Assembly (NCBI GenBank): GCA_023426145.1
Contig: JAFABG010000006.1
Coordinates: 62,001-126,000 of the forward strand
Source: Bacteroidota bacterium
GTDB lineage: Bacteria; Bacteroidota; Bacteroidia; Bacteroidales; Bacteroidaceae
DNA: 64,000 nt
Direction: 5' to 3'
The translations under genes were made by a program, and so were the position numbers. Within the stretch, counting starts at the first letter, position 1. Every line of letters starts with the position of its first letter. Below are positions 25,449 to 34,826 of this stretch, one piece after another. Below the pieces are notes generated by a model, which was given only the letters and a program-made list of their open reading frames with translations, was not told the origin of the DNA and ran no database searches.

Positions 25449-28400
25449 ATGAAAAGAACATTAATGTTACTGTTTGCTTGTCTATTCATGTGGACAGGCT
25501 TTGTAACCGCTCAGAATCAAAAGGTTACAGGTACTGTGATCTCTGAAGAAGACGGTCAACTAATTATTGGGGCCTCTGTATTGGTTAAAGGTACTCAGAT
25601 CGGTACTATCACTGATGTAAATGGTAGTTTTACCCTCGCTAAAGTGCCAAGCTCCGCTACAACTTTGGTTGTATCCTACATCGGTATGCAAACTGCTGAA
25701 GTGAAAATTGTTTCTGGAGTTATTAAGGTGGTATTAAAAACCGATGCTCAAATGATTGATGAAGTAGTTGTTACGGCATTGGGTATTAAAAAAAGTGAGA
25801 AAATGCTAGGTTATGCTGCTAGCACTGCAAAAGCCGAAGATTTGACTGTTGCCAAATCAGGTTCATTGATGAGCGGATTGCAAGGTAAGATGGCAGGTGT
25901 ACAAATTTCAAGTGGTGGTGTTACTGGTACATCTCAGAAAGTCGTAATTCGTGGTATTTCTTCTGTTTCAAGCAATAACCCTTTGTATATTGTCGACGGT
26001 GTCCCTATTAATAATACCCGTATTGGTAATAATACCGTAGATTATGGTAATGGTGCAAATGATATAAACCCCGAAGATATTGAAAATGTGACAGTACTTA
26101 AGGGTGCATCTGCTACTGCATTATATGGAGCGCGTGCTGCTAATGGTGTTATTATGATTACCACCAAAAAACCTCAAGGAAAGCCATCTATTACTTATGA
26201 TGGTTCTTTAACTTTGACAGATATATTACGTGTTCCTATGACTCAAAACCTTTTTGGTGAAGGATGGGGATCTTGGTCTAATGAAGAAAACGGTTCTTGG
26301 GGGCCTCGTTTGGACGGACGAGAACATTGGTGGGGTTCTACAGAACTTGAAGAGAAAATGGTTAAACCTTTTTCTTATGTTGAGAATAATATTCGTAATT
26401 TCTATCAAGTTGGAACGGAATGGAATAATAACATATCTTTGCGCTACGGTGATGAAAAAGTTGGAATTACTGCTTCTTATGGAAATGTTACTTCAAATGG
26501 TATAACTCCAAATAATGGTGACACTTTTCAACGCAACACATTCTCCTTGCGTGGGTATGCCAATATGGATAAACTTCACTTAGATATGTCTATGAATTAT
26601 GTTCGGAAGGATATGCGCCGTACTCGTAATATTTATATGGAGTTATTACAAGGAGCTTCTGATGTTAACTTTTCTCAGATGAAGGATTATAATGATGAGC
26701 GTTATAACTCTGATAACTATTTTACTTTGTATGCTTATAATCCTTACTGGATGGTTGATAATAACTATTCAAAGTATCAAGATGATCGTTTTTATGGTAA
26801 AGTGGAGTTGTCTTATGATATATTGAAAGAACTTAAAATAGTTGGACGTGTGGGTGGAGATTTTACTAATTATGTCACAAGAACATATGAAGCTAAATTG
26901 AATTGGTCCGAAGGGTCTTATCAGGCTAATGGTAATGGAACAACAGAGCCTGAACCTGGATATTATTCTAAGTATCGTAATAATTATGCTCAGATTGATG
27001 CGAGTTTATTGTTGATGGGTAATCATAAATTTGGTGATATTACGCTTGGGGGTACTATAGGATGGAACCTGAATGAAAGATCTTATGATCAAGCTGGAGC
27101 TTATAATGAAGCATTGGATATCGATAGTTGGTATGCTTACGATAATACAACGTCTTATTCTATAGCTGATGAATCAAGCTGGAAACGTCGTTTAATTGGT
27201 TTGTTGGGACAGGTGGAGCTGGGTTATAAAGATTGGGCATTTTTAAATCTATCTGCTCGTAATGATTGGTCCTCTACACTGCCAATTGGCAATAATAGTT
27301 TCTTTTATGGTGGCGCTAATGTTTCTATTTTACTGAATGAAGCAGTTCCTTTCTTGAAAAAGGTTGAAGATTTAAATTTACTTAAAGTTCGTGCTGCAAT
27401 TGGTCAGACTGGTAATGATGCGGGGACATATATGACTAATTCATATTATACGCCATGGAAATCTTATTATACATATCTTCCTATTAACGGAGTGTCGGGT
27501 CTTACGGAATATAATCGACTTCCAAATACAAACCTTAAACCTGAGATTACTACTGAATATGAGCTCGGATTGAATGCTGTTTTCTTCAGTAATAGATTGA
27601 GTGTAGATTTGGCTTGGTATAACCGTCAAACAAAAAATCAAATTATATCCGCTACTTTAGCTCCTGAAACAGGGTACACCTCTAATACGAGAAATGTTGG
27701 AAAGTTAGAGAATAAAGGTGTTGAAGCTGCACTAAACTTTACTCCAGTACGTAACAAAAATTGGGAGTGGAATGTTGGGGCGACTTTCTCTAAGAACTGG
27801 AGTAAAGTGAAAGAATTATGGGATGGACTTGATGAATACACTGTATCAGCTGGAGGATATACTAGTGTTCGTGGTGTTTCATATGTACTCAAAGTAGGAG
27901 AGCCTATTGGTATTTTTAAACTTCCTGCTGAGGCAGTAGTAAAGGATGATAAGAGCCCTTATTATGGCTATCGTATTGTAAATACAAATGGATTTTTGAC
28001 AGCAAGTACTACTGATTATGCTTATTTGGGGTCATCTCAGCCAGATTTTGTAATGGGATTCACTACAAGTCTTAAGTATAAAGGGTTTACACTTGCAGCG
28101 ACAGGTGATTGGCATAAAGGTGGGTTGATGTATTCTAATACTTCTTATATTACTCATTTTAATGGTAATTCTACCCAAACTGTATATAATGAACGTGACT
28201 CGTTCGTTTACCCTCTGTCTGTAAAGTCTGTAGGTGGTGTTTACGTCGAGAATAATATTCCTGTGTATGCTTACAACATGTATGCAGCACAAGGTAACTA
28301 TTCTTATAATCCTGAAGTTCGTAGAGATTTCATTGTAAGTCGTTCTTATTTCAAGTTACGTGAATTAGCTTTGACTTATAATTTTCCAAAATCTATAGCA

Positions 28401-28592
28401 AAAAAACTTAGCATGCAGAATTTATCTTTAGGATTTGTTGGTCATAACTTATTTTTGATAACTCCTAAAAAGCAAAACTATATCGACCCAGAATCATCTA
28501 ACTACGGTAATGATATTGATTCTGAGTTTGGTGAAACTTTGGGTACTGTATCTACACGTAGTTATGGTATAAACTTGAAAGTTGTTTTTTAA
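25449..28592 (+). CDS. SusC/RagA family TonB-dependent transporter
   Basis: 1047 aa from the chosen ATG, which opens a clean signal peptide (MKRTLMLLFACLFMWTGFVT-AQ); an in-frame GTG 18 codons upstream lies inside the promoter. CarboxypepD_reg-like domain: IIGASVLVKGTQIGTITDVN. TonB region: IDEVVVTALGIKKSEK. The plug has GKMAGVQISSGGVTG, NNPLYIVDGVPINN and LKGASATALYGARAANGVI. The barrel ends SYGINLKVVF. Two copies of a YNPxWM/W-rich barrel region suggest an ordinary large-ligand SusC. Forms an operon with SusD and a lipoprotein. Substrate unknown. Confidence 0.95.
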   Translation: MKRTLMLLFACLFMWTGFVTAQNQKVTGTVISEEDGQLIIGASVLVKGTQIGTITDVNGSFTLAKVPSSATTLVVSYIGMQTAEVKIVSGVIKVVLKTDAQMIDEVVVTALGIKKSEKMLGYAASTAKAEDLTVAKSGSLMSGLQGKMAGVQISSGGVTGTSQKVVIRGISSVSSNNPLYIVDGVPINNTRIGNNTVDYGNGANDINPEDIENVTVLKGASATALYGARAANGVIMITTKKPQGKPSITYDGSLTLTDILRVPMTQNLFGEGWGSWSNEENGSWGPRLDGREHWWGSTELEEKMVKPFSYVENNIRNFYQVGTEWNNNISLRYGDEKVGITASYGNVTSNGITPNNGDTFQRNTFSLRGYANMDKLHLDMSMNYVRKDMRRTRNIYMELLQGASDVNFSQMKDYNDERYNSDNYFTLYAYNPYWMVDNNYSKYQDDRFYGKVELSYDILKELKIVGRVGGDFTNYVTRTYEAKLNWSEGSYQANGNGTTEPEPGYYSKYRNNYAQIDASLLLMGNHKFGDITLGGTIGWNLNERSYDQAGAYNEALDIDSWYAYDNTTSYSIADESSWKRRLIGLLGQVELGYKDWAFLNLSARNDWSSTLPIGNNSFFYGGANVSILLNEAVPFLKKVEDLNLLKVRAAIGQTGNDAGTYMTNSYYTPWKSYYTYLPINGVSGLTEYNRLPNTNLKPEITTEYELGLNAVFFSNRLSVDLAWYNRQTKNQIISATLAPETGYTSNTRNVGKLENKGVEAALNFTPVRNKNWEWNVGATFSKNWSKVKELWDGLDEYTVSAGGYTSVRGVSYVLKVGEPIGIFKLPAEAVVKDDKSPYYGYRIVNTNGFLTASTTDYAYLGSSQPDFVMGFTTSLKYKGFTLAATGDWHKGGLMYSNTSYITHFNGNSTQTVYNERDSFVYPLSVKSVGGVYVENNIPVYAYNMYAAQGNYSYNPEVRRDFIVSRSYFKLRELALTYNFPKSIAKKLSMQNLSLGFVGHNLFLITPKKQNYIDPESSNYGNDIDSEFGETLGTVSTRSYGINLKVVF

Positions 28593-28613
28593 CTCTAAAT
28601 AAAAAATTGAATT

Positions 28614-30200
28614 ATGAAGAAATATATAACTTGGGGATTGCTTTTTTTAAGTGTAGCTTTCCTGATTGGCTCAATGACTGCTTGCAGCAATAGCAGTTAT
28701 CTAGATATCAATTATAATCCTAACTATCCGTCTTCTGCTACTTGTAAAAATCTTGTACCTGCAGCTGAAGCTTCTACTGTTGCTGTTTTGGGACTTTATG
28801 GAACGGTAACTGGAAATATGTGGTGCCAATATACAACACAAGGAAACTCTACTAATCAATACAATAATTTGTGTGGTTATGCTGTTACAACAAGTGAAAG
28901 TTATCCTCCCGTTACATCGCTATGGCAAAATAGTTACGCCAATGCTTTGGAGGATCTTAAGTTGGCTTTAACGGATGCAGAAGCTAAAGGTTTATGGAAC
29001 TATTGGTTAGTAGCTAAAGTTTTACAGGCTTATCATTTTCTAATGTTGACGGACTCTTATGGCGATATTCCTTTTACAGAAGCTCTCAATCCACAGTTAG
29101 TGAACCCAGCGTTTGATAGCAGTGAGGATGTAGTCTATCCTGGTATTTTAGCAATGTTAGATGCTGCAATTGCAAAAGGTGACGATGCAATAAATGCAGA
29201 AAGAGCTTCTGCTATGGGAAATAACGATTTGTTTTTTTCAGGTTCGATGTCTAAATGGGTCGCTTTTGCAAAAAGTCTAAAATTGAAGATGTATTTAAAG
29301 TCTTACAGCACATATGGCACTCAGATTGCTAGTTTACTTAGTGGTGGTGGTCTTTTAGAAGAAGATTGTGCGTGGACTGCATGGGAAGATGCTACAAATA
29401 AGAGTAACCCGTTTTATGAGTATAATATTCGTCAGCTGAATACAACTGAAAATGTTCGTGCTTGTCATACTTTTCTTGAATATATGTTGAATAAGAAGGA
29501 TTCACGTATCGCTTATATCTATGAACCGACCAACGATTCGAAGGCAACTTACTCCACTGAAGCGGAGTGGATAGCACATATGGATTTATGCTATGAAGGT
29601 CTTATCTGTGGTCCTAACTCTGGTAAAATTGAAACGACTGATGCACCTATTTCATCTACTTCACGTTTTCGTCAACGTTATAATGATCCTGTTTATCTGA
29701 TGAATGCAGCTGAGTGTCAGTTGATGATTGCAGAAGCTTATGCGCGTGCTGGTAATAAAGTAAAAGCAAAAGAATACTATGATAGCTCAATTTTAGCAGG
29801 TTTCAGCCGTTGGGAACTAGACGGTAGTACTTTTGTAAATGGAGTTTATAAGTTCGATGATACTGATATTTCAACAATGTTGAAAAGTATAGGTATGCAA
29901 TATTGGGTAAGTTATGCTGGCGCTAACTCTTATGATGGATGGATTACACGTAATCGACTAGGAATTCCTGTAGTACAAGCAGATATAGTTGTCCGCAAGA
30001 GCGAAGTACCTTTAAAGAGAGAATTAACTGATGGGTACGTTTTAGGGACTCTGGTTGATCCAATTGGAAGTAATTTAAATGCAGGAGAATATCCTTTGAG
30101 ACTTCTCTATCCAACAGCAACTACATTGTACAATACTTCTTCGGCAGAGTATGTGAATACTTATGGAAATAGTATGATAAAACCTTTGTGGTGGGAGTAA
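28614..30200 (+). CDS. SusD/RagB family outer-membrane lipoprotein
   Basis: 528 aa. Signal with lipobox MTAC (Cys about residue 24), then SSYLDINYNPNYPSSAT, typical of the SusD_2 subgroup. TPR helices include KVLQAYHFLMLTDSYGDIPF. The C-terminal motif is MNAAECQLMIAEAYARAGN, then WVSYAGANSYDGWITRNR and the PLRLLYP segment. It lies 21 bp after SusC. With its partner it would form a surface bed-bin complex for an unknown ligand, possibly peptide-like by subgroup. Gene length is normal. Confidence 0.92.
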   Translation: MKKYITWGLLFLSVAFLIGSMTACSNSSYLDINYNPNYPSSATCKNLVPAAEASTVAVLGLYGTVTGNMWCQYTTQGNSTNQYNNLCGYAVTTSESYPPVTSLWQNSYANALEDLKLALTDAEAKGLWNYWLVAKVLQAYHFLMLTDSYGDIPFTEALNPQLVNPAFDSSEDVVYPGILAMLDAAIAKGDDAINAERASAMGNNDLFFSGSMSKWVAFAKSLKLKMYLKSYSTYGTQIASLLSGGGLLEEDCAWTAWEDATNKSNPFYEYNIRQLNTTENVRACHTFLEYMLNKKDSRIAYIYEPTNDSKATYSTEAEWIAHMDLCYEGLICGPNSGKIETTDAPISSTSRFRQRYNDPVYLMNAAECQLMIAEAYARAGNKVKAKEYYDSSILAGFSRWELDGSTFVNGVYKFDDTDISTMLKSIGMQYWVSYAGANSYDGWITRNRLGIPVVQADIVVRKSEVPLKRELTDGYVLGTLVDPIGSNLNAGEYPLRLLYPTATTLYNTSSAEYVNTYGNSMIKPLWWE

Positions 30201-30229
30201 TTTAATGTAAAATTTAAAAAAATGATAAT

Positions 30230-30784
30230 ATGAAGAAAATAACCTACTTAATAGGAAGTTTGATGATGCTAATTTGGATATTAGCATCATGTACCGAGGG
30301 TACTGATTTTGATATTAATTATACCCCTATTGCCCCAATTGGTGGACAATATGTTGTGACTGTTTCTTATGGTTTCGATAAAACTAAAAGTGATGTTGAG
30401 TTTTGGGCTGATCCTACGAATGTTAAAGATTCGTTACAGATATATGCTTATCTTAGCAACACAACATTTTTTGATACTGATTCTGCTTGGGTTCGTATAG
30501 GGAGTTATTCGGCTAGAAATGGATATAATATCAATACTAAAGTATTTATTGATATGAGTAATTACAGTTTCTCAGGATTAAACATTAACAATTTTGTTGG
30601 TAATTCTATTACCCCTGTTGATAGCGTTACTATTAATGGCTTTTGCACACATAATAATTTTGTAGCACCTTCTGGTGCTACAACCGATTATATTAGTTTT
30701 ATTTATTCTCGTACAGATTTGCCTGGCTATCACTGGAAAGTAGAAGGATGGAAATATACGGGATGGGCAGAAGATGATTATTAA
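30230..30784 (+). CDS. Lipid-binding-like lipoprotein encoded after SusD
   Basis: 184 aa. Lipobox ILASC (Cys about 21). The mature part is beta-rich with aromatic strands, ending in GYHWKVEGWKYTGWAEDDY. Size and position after SusD resemble the Bacteroidetes 'lipid-binding putative hydrolase' (PF12888-like) lipoproteins; I cannot confirm this without a profile search. No catalytic motif was seen. Co-transcribed with SusC-SusD (29 bp gap) and followed by terminator hairpins. An accessory surface-binding role is inferred. Confidence 0.65.
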   Translation: MKKITYLIGSLMMLIWILASCTEGTDFDINYTPIAPIGGQYVVTVSYGFDKTKSDVEFWADPTNVKDSLQIYAYLSNTTFFDTDSAWVRIGSYSARNGYNINTKVFIDMSNYSFSGLNINNFVGNSITPVDSVTINGFCTHNNFVAPSGATTDYISFIYSRTDLPGYHWKVEGWKYTGWAEDDY

Positions 30785-30906
30785 TTACGATAAAATCACT
30801 AAAAACAGGATTGAAAGCGTTCTATTCTGTCTTTTCTAAGAATTCTCTTAGAGTTTTAATCTTTACATTAATGTTTCTTTACTTTAACACTTAAGAAACA
30901 ATTTTT

Positions 30907-30934
30907 GGGTATCTTCGTGAGAAGATACCCTTTT
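30907..30934 (+). terminator. Terminator of the third SusC-SusD operon
   Basis: A perfect 10-bp stem GGGTATCTTC / GAAGATACCC with a GTGA tetraloop, followed by TTTT. A smaller hairpin CTAAGA/TCTTAG sits about 75 bp upstream. Confidence 0.9.
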
Positions 30935-31519
30935 AAATTTATACCTAGCATGCCGTATGTTTTAATAGCAAGTGTTGAACATGCTCTGTTTATATGAATC
31001 TTTATGTAATAGTAAGGAGACCTCATTGGAGTAAAAATGTATAATAATTTACGGTAAATTTTTGGTCTAACAATTTAGAAATGAGTGTTAATTAGTACAA
31101 GATGGGCTTGAAGGAAAAGGCTAAATTCTATAGTTATCCGAATTTATATCGAGTAAAGTCGAAAGATGTATGTGATGAAAGTATAGTTTTTTTGACTTCC
31201 TTAAAAGTAGAGAAGGTGGATTATCGGAATCATCCTGTCCTCTTCTATTTTTCAATACTCATAAGAGTATTGTACATACGAACAGCTGTTGTCAGGTGAA
31301 AAGGATATTGTATTGTATGCTGGCAAGCTATGTTCGCATGAATTTATGTCAGATAGTTGACCCATGAAAGCATTTTACCACTTTTGAATTATATAAATAT
31401 CGCTAACTCTGTATCAATTATGAACAATCGTTATTTGTAAAGCGGCACGTATGGTGATATTAAGAGTACAGCTTGGGAAATGATCTCATGTTTCCTAGTA
31501 GATCATGTTTAGTATATGT
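30935..31519. other. Gene-poor stretch with scattered hairpins
   Basis: No convincing gene. A plus frame at 31102-31299 opens MGLKEKAKFYSYPNLYRVKS but soon loses protein character; it could be the remnant of a gene. Hairpins: CAATACTC/GAGTATTG (31253-31272, ATAA loop) and ATGATCT/AGATCAT (31480-31506). They suggest structured RNA or old terminators, but I see no promoter for them. Confidence 0.45.
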
Positions 31520-31727
31520 AAAAACAAAAAGATCCGGCTTTCACAAGCTGGATCTTTTGTTTACTAGAATTTATGTGCTTATACATTCATTCTGTAATAT
31601 TGAATACATTATATGGTTTCTAAAACTAACAACCAAATATGGGAATGCGGGAGAATCACTTCGGCCGATTCTAATGTGTTCAATGTGGTTACGTAATTTT
31701 TAATTATGACTAATAAATTCAATTCTG
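31520..31727 (-). ncRNA. Candidate small RNA A (paralogue of RNA B at 43561)
   Basis: Minus-strand transcript predicted from the promoter at 31734-31781 to the hairpin at 31530-31555, about 205 nt. Its first 60 nt match RNA B closely: GTATCAGAATT, then ATTAGTCATAATT, then ATTACGTA-CCACATT. A remnant of RNA B's terminator is present (AGAATC/GATTCT around CGAAGTGA, 31652-31672), but its stem is shortened and its T tract lost, so the RNA probably reads on to the next hairpin. No open frame of note. Function inferred from its operator only. Confidence 0.55.
31530..31555 (-). terminator. Terminator hairpin of small RNA A
   Basis: An 11-bp stem with one mismatch/wobble around a 4-nt loop. T-rich tails on both sides (TTTTTGTTTT on the minus strand, TTTTGTTT on the plus) would let it act in both directions. 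Confidence 0.7.
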
Positions 31728-31733
31728 ATACTG

Positions 31734-31781
31734 CAAAGATAGGGAGTTAATGACTTTTATGCAATCACCTAAAATGGGTAT
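31734..31781 (-). promoter_or_regulatory. Operator-promoter of small RNA A
   Basis: Minus strand: ATACCCATTTTAGGTGATTG, a 20-bp spacer, TATCTTTG. The operator is 31764-31781, the -33 ATTG 31762-31765 and the -7 31734-31741. Same layout as the flavodoxin, porin, hemerythrin, TonB-receptor and RNA B promoters. Confidence 0.65.
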
Positions 31782-32040
31782 TCTTTGGAGAATAACTAGC
31801 AATATATAATGGGTTTATTTGAAGATATTTTTAAAATATTGATGTGTTAATATGTATGGCATTTTGGGCAATAATATTTCTATTTGATATTAATTTGTTG
31901 ATTTAACTTTCTGGTGTTATTCCCGATTTACTTTAAATAGCAATTGGTCTTTCATAAAACAGGTTTATTTTATTATCATTTAGGCTTTTTAGCCCCTACA
32001 GAGCACTACTTAGTTACATTAAGAATAAAGGTGTACACGG

Positions 32041-32164
32041 TATTGGATATATACATGTTGCAGATAGGATAACTATGCGCTTTGAATAGTGTAAGTATAT
32101 GGTGTAAATAGCGTAACTATGGTCTAGGTATAGTGTTAGTATCCTAGAAAAATAGCATGAATTC
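32041..32164. repeat. Array of six degenerate direct repeats with exact 22-bp period
   Basis: Copies start at 32041, 32063, 32085, 32107, 32129 and 32151. Each has a 14-bp core close to AATAGYGTAASTAT plus 8 variable bases. The best four cores are GATAGGATAACTAT, AATAGTGTAAGTAT, AATAGCGTAACTAT and TATAGTGTTAGTAT; columns 2, 3, 5, 8 and 12 are invariant in all six. A single inverted match (TTAGTTACATT) lies at about 32010. The 22-bp step is two helical turns, so all cores face one side, as in iterons. Not CRISPR: the repeat is too short and the spacers too small. Confidence 0.75.
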
Positions 32165-32405
32165 AATGCTTTTTAAGTTCCTGTTTTTCTATTTTAGTCG
32201 TCGTTTATAATCGTATTTTCTGAACGATGTGAAATGCTATTTTGACTTTTATTGGTCTTTTAAGTAGTTATTTTGGGAAAAAGAATGGAAATGATCATTT
32301 TGCTTTAGTGTTTCTAGCAAAATGATATTTTGCTAATTGCTTAGGATCAAATAAAAAAGAAGTGTAGTTGTATGGACGGAATTTTACGATTCTATGCGTG
32401 TTAGT

Positions 32406-32438
32406 AAATACAAATTGTCAATTTGACAATTTGTATTT
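32406..32438. repeat. Perfect 16-bp inverted repeat after the cytochrome assembly gene
   Basis: AAATACAAATTGTCAA, one T, then its exact reverse complement. It lies 18 bp past the ccs stop codon. The stem is almost all A-T, so it is a weak terminator without a separate T tract; a protein-binding palindrome is an equal possibility. Confidence 0.7.
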
Positions 32439-32456
32439 GACCCTTATATCTTGTTG

Positions 32457-34700
32457 TTAACTATTAGCATAGCTATGCATTCCACCTAAAAGAAAATTAA
32501 CTCCGAAATATGTAAATAGTACCGCTAAAAAAGCTATAATAGAGAATAGATGAAAAAATATAGGCTTGCGAAACCAAGAGAGTGTTGAAGAATGTAGAGC
32601 TAAGGCATAAATCAGCATGGTAACTAAGGCCCATACTTCTTTGGGATCCCATCCCCAGTATCTTCCCCACGAAACGTTTGCCCATATTGCCCCCACAAAA
32701 ATACCGATCGTCAATAAAAAGACAGCAGGATAGAGCATTATTTCGCTGATAATTTGCAATCGCTTAATTTGTGAGGTGCATTTCTTGGGTGAACAGTGTA
32801 GTATTACAGCGGTTACTCCATTGAGCATGGTGAACCCCAGCAATGTATAAGCCATCATAATGACGACTACGTGTATGCTTAGCAAAGGGGAAGCTAGTAC
32901 AGGCATTAATTGTGTGATTTGAGGGTTGGCTTCTCCTAACATCGAAACTAGCAGTGTAAGCCCGCAAAGCAAGAACCCGAAGGGTAATGTCATACGGAAT
33001 TTGCGTTGTAAAAAGAAAGTAAGTAAAATGCTACACCAAGCCATAAATTGCATAGTTTCAAATCCATTTGACAATGGAAGATGATTACTTATATAACCTC
33101 GAAAGATAATGACGGTACTAAGATAAATGAAAATGGTAACTAAGATGAGGGTTAATATAAGTTGCCAATAACTTCCTTTGCTGTGCAAGGTAATCATTTG
33201 ATGGCAATAATATAGGAAGGCTAATAAGCCAATGGTGATGCAAAGCATAGCTAGTGGACGAGTATAATTTAAGTTATTATACAACTTCTCGACTGCGAAA
33301 CGGCTATTTGTGGGAAGTGTTGTTCCTGCTTCTTTTCGTTGATACTTCTTTATCTTTTTTAATAACATAGCTGCTTCTTCATAATTTTTCCCCGCTACTT
33401 TTTCGGCGACATAACTCATGCTATTTCTGATAAAGGCCCATTGGCCATCGGGCACATCTTGAGGTAATTTGTCGGCTAGAGAATACCATGTTGTCCGTTG
33501 AGTTTCTATGTTATGATAAGGGTAGATTTTTAAAATATTCCCAGTGCATAGCATGCTAATAAGACTAAATTTTTCATTGGAACTCTCAAATTTTGCCCGA
33601 TTATTTATTTTGATGTTTCTTTGCACATTTGCTTCAAGTTTGTAACCGTTTATATTTACAAAATCTGTTAGACAGGCATAATCTTGATCAATGCCAAGTA
33701 ACTTTTTAATTTCTTTACTTTTTATGCGAATCATTGGCTCTTTCTTCCAATCATCATAATAGAAGAACCACCCCGTAAGCACTTGTTCAGCGCTAAGTCC
33801 TTTGTAACTCGATTTGCCATATAATTTAAGGGTAAAGTCTTTTGCTAATGTTTGTAGAGGGCAGATACGGTCATTATAATATAGATATAAATCGCCGAAT
33901 TGTTCGGCGATATGTTTGGGCAAAGTTTCAGGACGGTCAGTAGCTTGTAATGTATTGGTTGAGGCATAAACAAAGAATAGAATCACTGTTGCTGTTTTAT
34001 GCAATAAGGGGTGGTGAAGTAGCTGAGAGAAACGATTGTGCTTTTTAAAAAAGTAAGCAATCAAGCAACAGAATAATAGGGTATACCCAGTATAGGTGAT
34101 GGCAATGCCATAAGGGTCATAATAGACAGATAAAGTGCTCCCTTTAGTATCTTCGTCGTATTTTGATTGGTAGAAACGATAATTGTGGTAGCTGTATATG
34201 TGATTCATTGATATTTCGCCTTTATGTTTTTCTCCAGTATCCTCATTGACACTAACTGTGCTGACGAAGTCCATTGGTGCAAATGTCCCCGGATAATATT
34301 CTAAATAGAAATCTGTAAGAGAAATTTTGAATGGGAGATTGGCGGTCTTTCCGTTGTGTAAGGTGAAGGTGCTACAAGGGGCGCTATCTTGACGGAGGTG
34401 TATAGCTCCTTGAATACCCAATAAATGTGTAGTTAGTGCTCCTGATAGTATCAGAATAAATGAAAGATGCAAGCTGAAAACGAGGACTTGTTTTTGGACT
34501 TTTCGTAAGAGCAAGTAGAGGATAGAAGCTACAGCAGTCATTCCCCATAGAATGATAAAAATTGGTGAGGAATAAATTTGCTGTGCTACTAATGTACTTC
34601 CGTATGCTTTTTCTAGGATAGTAGCAGTGATTAAGATGCATACGAGTATGCCTATCAGTCCGAAAGATAGATATTTTAGGAGTTGTTTGTATGTAGCCAT
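32457..34700 (-). CDS. Cytochrome c biogenesis protein, fused ResB-CcsA (system II)
   Basis: 747 aa inner-membrane protein that carries heme across the membrane and attaches it to CxxCH motifs. The N-terminal part (about 1-240) has ResB/CcsB-like helices and a periplasmic domain. A large periplasmic section follows (about 240-470). The C-terminal part (about 480-740) is CcsA with its WWD signature WGRYWGWDPKEVWALV at residue 678. The fusion is normal for epsilonproteobacteria and Bacteroidetes. It ends an operon whose preceding gene encodes a two-heme protein, an obvious client. Probably last gene of the porin-imelysin-cytochrome unit, though a long hairpin precedes it. Confidence 0.92.
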   Translation of the reverse strand: MATYKQLLKYLSFGLIGILVCILITATILEKAYGSTLVAQQIYSSPIFIILWGMTAVASILYLLLRKVQKQVLVFSLHLSFILILSGALTTHLLGIQGAIHLRQDSAPCSTFTLHNGKTANLPFKISLTDFYLEYYPGTFAPMDFVSTVSVNEDTGEKHKGEISMNHIYSYHNYRFYQSKYDEDTKGSTLSVYYDPYGIAITYTGYTLLFCCLIAYFFKKHNRFSQLLHHPLLHKTATVILFFVYASTNTLQATDRPETLPKHIAEQFGDLYLYYNDRICPLQTLAKDFTLKLYGKSSYKGLSAEQVLTGWFFYYDDWKKEPMIRIKSKEIKKLLGIDQDYACLTDFVNINGYKLEANVQRNIKINNRAKFESSNEKFSLISMLCTGNILKIYPYHNIETQRTTWYSLADKLPQDVPDGQWAFIRNSMSYVAEKVAGKNYEEAAMLLKKIKKYQRKEAGTTLPTNSRFAVEKLYNNLNYTRPLAMLCITIGLLAFLYYCHQMITLHSKGSYWQLILTLILVTIFIYLSTVIIFRGYISNHLPLSNGFETMQFMAWCSILLTFFLQRKFRMTLPFGFLLCGLTLLVSMLGEANPQITQLMPVLASPLLSIHVVVIMMAYTLLGFTMLNGVTAVILHCSPKKCTSQIKRLQIISEIMLYPAVFLLTIGIFVGAIWANVSWGRYWGWDPKEVWALVTMLIYALALHSSTLSWFRKPIFFHLFSIIAFLAVLFTYFGVNFLLGGMHSYANS

Positions 34701-34718
34701 TCGATTGTAGTTAAATAA

Positions 34719-34814
34719 AAAAGAGGCTTGTCCTTCAGAATCCGTCTAAGAATTTATTCTCTTGGTATGAAGAGAGTCTATTTCTTATTGTTACATCTTG
34801 ACACAGCCTCTTTT
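34719..34814 (-). terminator. Long hairpin between the di-heme gene and ccs
   Basis: Perfect 10-bp arms AAAAGAGGCT / AGCCTCTTTT with nearby GTC/GAC pairs enclose a 76-nt loop that itself has a CTCTT/AAGAG stem. On the minus strand a T-rich exit follows. It may partly terminate or process the operon mRNA before ccs. Confidence 0.55.
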
Positions 34815-34826
34815 ATTGTACAAGAG

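Larger units (their letters stand above)
31782..32456. other. Gene-poor region around the repeat array
   Basis: AT-rich, no credible ORF on either strand. Contains the 22-bp array (32041-32164) and the long palindrome (32406-32438). It lies between two convergent operons, so it is not an upstream region of any protein gene. Confidence 0.6.

Noticed and set aside
31102..31299. 65-codon plus-strand frame
   Set aside because: No promoter, no family resemblance and loss of protein-like composition after about 30 codons; kept only as a possible remnant.
31473..31703. 76-codon plus-strand frame
   Set aside because: Runs antisense through the small RNA A and its hairpins; Cys/Phe-rich composition typical of non-coding DNA.
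32041..32164. CRISPR array
   Set aside because: Repeats are 14 bp and degenerate, spacers only 8 bp, no cas genes.
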